From positions 1 through 9,395 of the forward strand of contig JAHEXN010000118.1 in the NCBI GenBank assembly GCA_023252095.1: a stretch of 9,395 bases of DNA. Reading direction: 5' to 3'. The DNA comes from Actinomycetes bacterium. Its GTDB lineage: Bacteria > Actinomycetota > Actinomycetes > Propionibacteriales > Nocardioidaceae. The notes beneath the pieces were generated by a model that was given only the letters and a program-made list of their open reading frames with translations, was not told the DNA's origin and searched no databases. Both the position numbers and the translations under genes were made by a program. Each line of letters opens with the position of its first letter. Position 1 is the first letter of the stretch. Of the stretch, positions 7,051-9,395 are shown one piece after another.

Positions 7051-7689
7051 TCACGGATCGAGCGCGACGAGCGACACGTCCGCCGGGACGCGGCCGACGC
7101 GCGACAGCGGCAGGAGCCGCACGGCGAGGCGCGCGCGCACGTCGTCGGCCGGGACCCAGCCGAACGAGCGCGAGTCGGTCGACGCGTCCCAGTGGTCGCC
7201 AAGCACCCAGTACGAGCCCTCGGGCACCTGCGCATCCGCCGCCGCGACCTGCTCGGCGCCGTCCGACCCGCAGCACGCCGCGACCGACGAGACGTCGTCG
7301 CCCCACGCGGCGTTCTCCACGACGTACCAGTCCGACGACCCGGCCGGGCGGACGAGCACGCGAGGCACCGCCCCGCCCTCGATCCGGACGGTGTCGCCGG
7401 GCAGACCGATGACTCGTTTCACGACCGTCGTGCCCACGGCCTCGATCGACGCCTCGACGAGGTCGAACCGTTCCACGTCCCCGAACGGGTCGATCAGGAC
7501 GCGGTCGCCCGTGCGCAGGGTGGGTTCCATGCTGGCGCCCTCGACGCGGACCGAGAAGGTCAGGGCCGCAGCGGCCGCAGCGAACGTCACGACCAGCGCG
7601 ACGACCGAGACGATCGCGACCCGCCGCAGCCAACGACGCCGGTGGACCGGTTCGGCTCGACGCCGACCGCCGCGCGCGCTGCTGTGCAT
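7051..7689 (-). CDS. lepB: signal peptidase I (S26 family)
   Basis: Membrane-bound serine protease that removes signal peptides from secreted proteins. Read from ATG 7689 it has 212 residues: an Arg-rich cytoplasmic start, one membrane helix at about 24-45, then the catalytic domain outside. Ser53 is in GASMEPTLRTGDRVLID, the general-base Lys91 in VVKRVIGLPGD, and the structural box is LGDHWDASTDSRSFGWVP (residues 163-180). An insert carries a Cys pair (C139-C140). A GTG at 7698 would add three residues, but it overlaps the TAGCGT box ending 7 nt before ATG 7689, so I prefer the ATG. It is short for a main housekeeping enzyme, and another lepB copy may exist elsewhere in the genome. It is divergent from the exported DUF6230 gene. 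Confidence 0.93.
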   Translation of the reverse strand: MHSSARGGRRRAEPVHRRRWLRRVAIVSVVALVVTFAAAAAALTFSVRVEGASMEPTLRTGDRVLIDPFGDVERFDLVEASIEAVGTTVVKRVIGLPGDTVRIEGGAVPRVLVRPAGSSDWYVVENAAWGDDVSSVAACCGSDGAEQVAAADAQVPEGSYWVLGDHWDASTDSRSFGWVPADDVRARLAVRLLPLSRVGRVPADVSLVALDP

Positions 7690-7696
7690 GCGGCGC

Positions 7697-7702
7697 ACGC
7701 TA
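7697..7702 (-). promoter_or_regulatory. -10 box of the signal peptidase gene (leaderless promoter)
   Basis: TAGCGT on the minus strand fits TANNNT and ends 7 nt before ATG 7689. No Shine-Dalgarno sequence is visible. No matching -35 box is seen. Confidence 0.45.
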
Positions 7703-7797
7703 GCGCAGGGCCGGGTCGTCCCGCCTGCGCTGACGGGCTCCGCAGGCGGCGGCAGCAGGCGCCGATCGGCAGGGCCAAAAGACCAGGTCTAGACCCG

Positions 7798-7810
7798 TAA
7801 CTGTGAGTTA
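7798..7810. promoter_or_regulatory. 13-bp inverted repeat, candidate operator
   Basis: TAACT and AGTTA flank a 3-bp centre. This AT-rich dyad stands out in GC-rich surroundings, 152 bp upstream of the DUF6230 start and about 95 bp upstream of the signal peptidase promoter. The binding protein is unknown. Confidence 0.35.
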
Positions 7811-7949
7811 TGCCACGATGCGTCTGCCGGCGGGTCCGGGGCTTGAGGGAGCCCCAGTTGTGGACTCGGCCGCGTGAGGGAGTCATCACCGATCCAGCAC
7901 GTCATGCCATGCCGGCGTGTCGTGGCCGCACCTGCGGTCACACCGTCAC

Positions 7950-7955
7950 GAGGAG
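7950..7955 (+). promoter_or_regulatory. ribosome-binding site of the DUF6230 gene
   Basis: GAGGAG lies six bases before ATG 7962. This selects that start over a GTG at 7917 in the same frame and contrasts with the leaderless minus-strand genes. Confidence 0.75.
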
Positions 7956-7961
7956 CAACAC

Positions 7962-8609
7962 ATGAGGGAAAAGGGAATGGGTCGCACGCGACTCCGTCGT
8001 TTCGCGGCTGTCACCGTGCCAGCCACGATTGCGAGCGCCGGCCTGGGGCTGGCGATCGTGCAGGGAATGGTCTCGGCCACGTTGTCGTCGGCCAATGGAT
8101 TCGACCTGGTGACCGACGGCCTGACGGCGGACACGCTCGCCGTGGCCCCGGGCACGGCCCAGGTCGCCGGCAGCGCCAACGGTGCGGCGACGGCTCTGGC
8201 CCGGGTGGGCGGGGCCGAGCTCGAGCGCATGTGCGTGGGCGTCAACCAGGCGCTGCCGATCTCGGTCCTCGGACTGAACCGGCTGGGTCTGGACGTCATC
8301 TCGCAGGACACGTCGGTCGAGCTCGACAACGTCGACCTCAACGCGTCCGACCTCACGGCGGGCAACTCGGTGCTCAACGACACGACGATCGGTGTCGCCC
8401 AGAGCGAGACGGCCTTCGCGGCCACGGCCGGCCAGCCCGCGGCCTACTCGGCCAACGGCTTCGCGCTGCAGTCGACCAACGTCGACATGGACGAGGTCGC
8501 GTCGAAGGCGTACGCCGTGACGCTGAGCGGTGGGCTCTCGCTGAGCGGCCTGTCGCTCAAGCCGTCACTGCCGGCCAGCGCCAGCACGCCGACCTGCGGC
8601 TCGTTCTGA
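7962..8609 (+). CDS. DUF6230 family exported or membrane-anchored protein
   Basis: Protein of 215 residues of unknown function. A basic start (RTRLRR) is followed by a hydrophobic segment at about 14-36 and a possible signal-peptidase site after V37-S38-A39. Most of the protein is then outside the cytoplasm. The mature part is rich in Ala, Ser, Thr, Leu and Asp, with strand-like stretches such as LDNVDLNASDLTAGN and AYAVTLSGGLSLSGLSL, suggesting a beta fold. It has only two Cys after the signal, C91 and C212, which could form a disulfide; the C-terminal CGSF matches the Cys near the end of family members. Some homologues are labelled cholesterol esterase without support that I know of, and no Ser-hydrolase motif is seen. 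It pairs with the DUF6114 gene downstream, across a strong hairpin. Family assignment is from recalled similarity. Confidence 0.82.
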   Translation: MREKGMGRTRLRRFAAVTVPATIASAGLGLAIVQGMVSATLSSANGFDLVTDGLTADTLAVAPGTAQVAGSANGAATALARVGGAELERMCVGVNQALPISVLGLNRLGLDVISQDTSVELDNVDLNASDLTAGNSVLNDTTIGVAQSETAFAATAGQPAAYSANGFALQSTNVDMDEVASKAYAVTLSGGLSLSGLSLKPSLPASASTPTCGSF

Positions 8610-8616
8610 GCCGCAG
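8594..8616 (+). other. hairpin overlapping the DUF6230 stop codon
   Basis: CTGCGGCT (8594-8601) and AGCCGCAG (8609-8616) form a perfect 8-bp stem with a 7-nt loop. The TGA at 8607-8609 lies partly in the loop and partly in the stem. It precedes a much stronger hairpin and may help end or stabilise the first cistron. Confidence 0.5.
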
Positions 8617-8632
8617 CGCCACCTGCTGAACA

Positions 8633-8672
8633 GCCTCGTCCGTCCCGGCGCCCTCGCCGGGACGGACGAGGC
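8633..8672 (+). terminator. strong 18-bp hairpin between the DUF6230 and DUF6114 genes
   Basis: GCCTCGTCCGTCCCGGCG (8633-8650) pairs perfectly with 8655-8672 around the 4-nt loop CCCT. No U-tract follows. In high-GC actinobacteria such stems can end transcription partly or protect the 3' end of an upstream mRNA. Because the DUF6114 gene starts only 25 bp later with no obvious promoter, partial termination giving more DUF6230 than DUF6114 transcript is a reasonable inference. Confidence 0.7.
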
Positions 8673-8685
8673 CACCCACCCCTGC

Positions 8686-8691
8686 GAGGAG
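8686..8691 (+). promoter_or_regulatory. ribosome-binding site of the DUF6114 gene
   Basis: GAGGAG lies five bases before ATG 8697 and supports that start over the ATG at 8709. It gives this gene independent translation initiation even though it probably shares an mRNA with the DUF6230 gene. Confidence 0.75.
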
Positions 8692-8696
8692 CCCCC

Positions 8697-9266
8697 ATGC
8701 GCGAAGCAATGATCGATCCCACGACCACCGCCGTCCCCCCGACCTCCACCCCCCAGGCCGAGGTCATCGAGACCGACGCCGCGGAGACCCCCACTCCGGA
8801 GACCCACCCCACGGCGCCGCTCGGCCCCTGGCAGCGGTTCACCCGCTGGCGCCGCACCCGCCCCTTCTGGGGCGCGATCGTGCTGTCGCTCGACGCCTGG
8901 TTCATCATGGTCCCGGTCATCGGTGGCGACCTGGCGATCCTGATCGAGATGGGCATCGGCGGCATCTCGAGCTGGCTGATCGGCCTCAGCATGATCGCGG
9001 CGGCCGTCACGGCGCTCGTGAAGCCTGCCCACCGGCACTTCCCCGCGATCGTCGCGAGCCTGATGTCGGTCGCATCGCTCCCACTGGCCAATCTCGGCGG
9101 CTGGCTCATCGGCGTGATCCTGGGCATCGTCGGCAGCGGGATGGTCTTCGCCTGGGAGCCGTACTCGGACCGCCAGCTCGCGCGCTTCGCGGCGCGGGAC
9201 GAACGACGCCAGGCGCGGCGGGCGGCACGCCGCTCCGGTCGCGCCGGGGCCAGGGCCGACCGGTGA
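8697..9266 (+). CDS. DUF6114 family four-helix membrane protein
   Basis: Integral membrane protein of 189 residues. The N-terminal 44 residues are Thr/Pro-rich and probably disordered. RFTRWRRTRPFWG leads into four hydrophobic helices at about 58-76, 87-107, 115-131 and 133-153. Conserved family blocks include EMGIGGISSWLIG and ANLGGWLIGVILG followed by FAWEP. The C-terminal 35 residues are highly basic (RRQARRAARR), which predicts a cytoplasmic tail. Function is unknown. The family commonly sits next to DUF6230 genes, so an envelope complex or export/anchoring partnership is plausible but inferred. The stop overlaps the GTG of the next gene (GTGA). Confidence 0.85.
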   Translation: MREAMIDPTTTAVPPTSTPQAEVIETDAAETPTPETHPTAPLGPWQRFTRWRRTRPFWGAIVLSLDAWFIMVPVIGGDLAILIEMGIGGISSWLIGLSMIAAAVTALVKPAHRHFPAIVASLMSVASLPLANLGGWLIGVILGIVGSGMVFAWEPYSDRQLARFAARDERRQARRAARRSGRAGARADR

Positions 9267-9395
9267 CCGGGACGAACCCCCGCGCCACGCGCCGCCGGTC
9301 CCCGCGTGAGCGGGTCTCCCGAGGCACCACCGTGCTCCGCGAGCGCCTGCAGTCCAGGACCGACGACATGCTGGCCCGCTCCAGCACCGGGCGCC
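9263..9395 (+). CDS. start of an unrecognised gene, cut by the right window edge
   Basis: The frame opens at GTG 9263, sharing GTGA with the DUF6114 stop, and runs without a stop for 44 codons to the edge. The visible protein begins MTGTNPRATRRRSPRERVSR and is rich in Arg, Ser and Thr, with no hydrophobic segment and no recognisable domain. The overlap suggests translational coupling to the DUF6114 gene and hence a third member of the same operon. No strong Shine-Dalgarno sequence is seen. Too little is present to propose a function. Confidence 0.55.
   Translation, partial: MTGTNPRATRRRSPRERVSRGTTVLRERLQSRTDDMLARSSTGR

Larger units (their letters stand above)
7703..7961. promoter_or_regulatory. 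divergent intergenic region and structured leader of the DUF6230 gene
   Basis: No gene is visible here. It holds an inverted repeat CCGCCTGCG (7721-7729) / CGCAGGCGG (7741-7749) with an 11-nt loop, and two 10-bp palindromes, GCCGATCGGC (7761-7770) and GGTCTAGACC (7786-7795). An operator-like TAACT/AGTTA repeat lies at 7798-7810. A nested stem follows: GGGTCC (7832-7837) pairs with GGACTC (7862-7867), enclosing GGGGCT (7838-7843) paired with AGCCCC (7850-7855). The last hairpin is GTGGCCGC/GCGGTCAC at 7922-7941, just before the ribosome-binding site. The rightward promoter must lie here, but no -10 box stands out. Confidence 0.5.

Noticed and set aside
7721..7749. Intrinsic terminator from the CCGCCTGCG/CGCAGGCGG repeat
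   Set aside because: No gene ends here on either strand; both neighbours start away from the region and no U-tract follows.
6973..7800. Open frames on the plus strand across the signal peptidase region
   Set aside because: They are antisense to a gene with the full Ser/Lys signal-peptidase signature, have Arg/Thr/Pro-rich shadow composition and no domain.
7801..7961. c-di-AMP or other known riboswitch upstream of the DUF6230 gene
   Set aside because: The GGGGCT/AGCCCC stem suggested it, but the conserved core and multi-helix layout of a known class could not be found; only a structured leader is claimed.
1..9395. CRISPR array, tRNA or rRNA gene, insertion sequence, phage genes
   Set aside because: No regularly spaced direct repeats, cloverleaf, ribosomal RNA sequence, transposase or phage-type protein was seen in either strand.

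Overview
The window is high-GC DNA from an actinobacterium. Codons mostly end in G or C. There are two IMP-dehydrogenase paralogues (guaB and guaB3) beside a ChoD-like GMC oxidoreductase, an order also known from mycobacteria, and an actinobacterial DUF6230/DUF6114 gene pair. The semialdehyde dehydrogenase beside the oxidoreductase and an intergenic TTGAGGTG...CCTCGAAA repeat make a Nocardioidaceae-type organism (Aeromicrobium or Nocardioides-like) my best guess. That is recalled resemblance, not a measured placement.

Layout. Positions 1-7689 are transcribed leftwards (minus strand). Reading in that direction, the genes are: a signal peptidase I (lepB-like, 7689-7051); guaB (7016-5508); a small SRPBCC-fold protein (5489-4986); an inverted-repeat intergenic element (about 4803-4965); guaB3 (4767-3661); a GNAT acetyltransferase with an internal amber codon (3664-3185); a carbon-nitrogen hydrolase (3188-2418); a GabD2-like succinate-semialdehyde dehydrogenase with an apparent frameshift near its N-terminus (2339-757); and the N-terminal two-fifths or so of a GMC oxidoreductase that runs off the left edge (743-1). 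Positions 7962-9395 are transcribed rightwards: a secreted or anchored DUF6230 protein, a strong 18-bp hairpin, a four-helix DUF6114 membrane protein, and the start of an unrecognised gene at the right edge.

How the genes work together. guaB and guaB3 form a purine-nucleotide module. guaB3, the GNAT gene and the hydrolase are joined by GTGA stop/start overlaps and should be translationally coupled. The dehydrogenase has its own promoter with a 15-bp palindromic operator candidate and is followed 13 bp later by the oxidoreductase gene. The DUF6230/DUF6114 pair is an uncharacterised envelope module, divergent from the signal peptidase across about 270 bp containing several inverted repeats.

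Main points for a second look: (1) a frameshift in the dehydrogenase gene and an in-frame TAG in the acetyltransferase gene, about 1.1 kb apart; (2) four minus-strand genes each with a TANNNT box 6-7 nt before the ATG, pointing to leaderless mRNAs and fixing their starts; (3) the palindrome on the dehydrogenase promoter; (4) the DUF6230-hairpin-DUF6114 module with its structured leader; (5) GuaB3 carrying His where GuaB has the catalytic Cys. No RNA gene, insertion sequence or CRISPR array was found.
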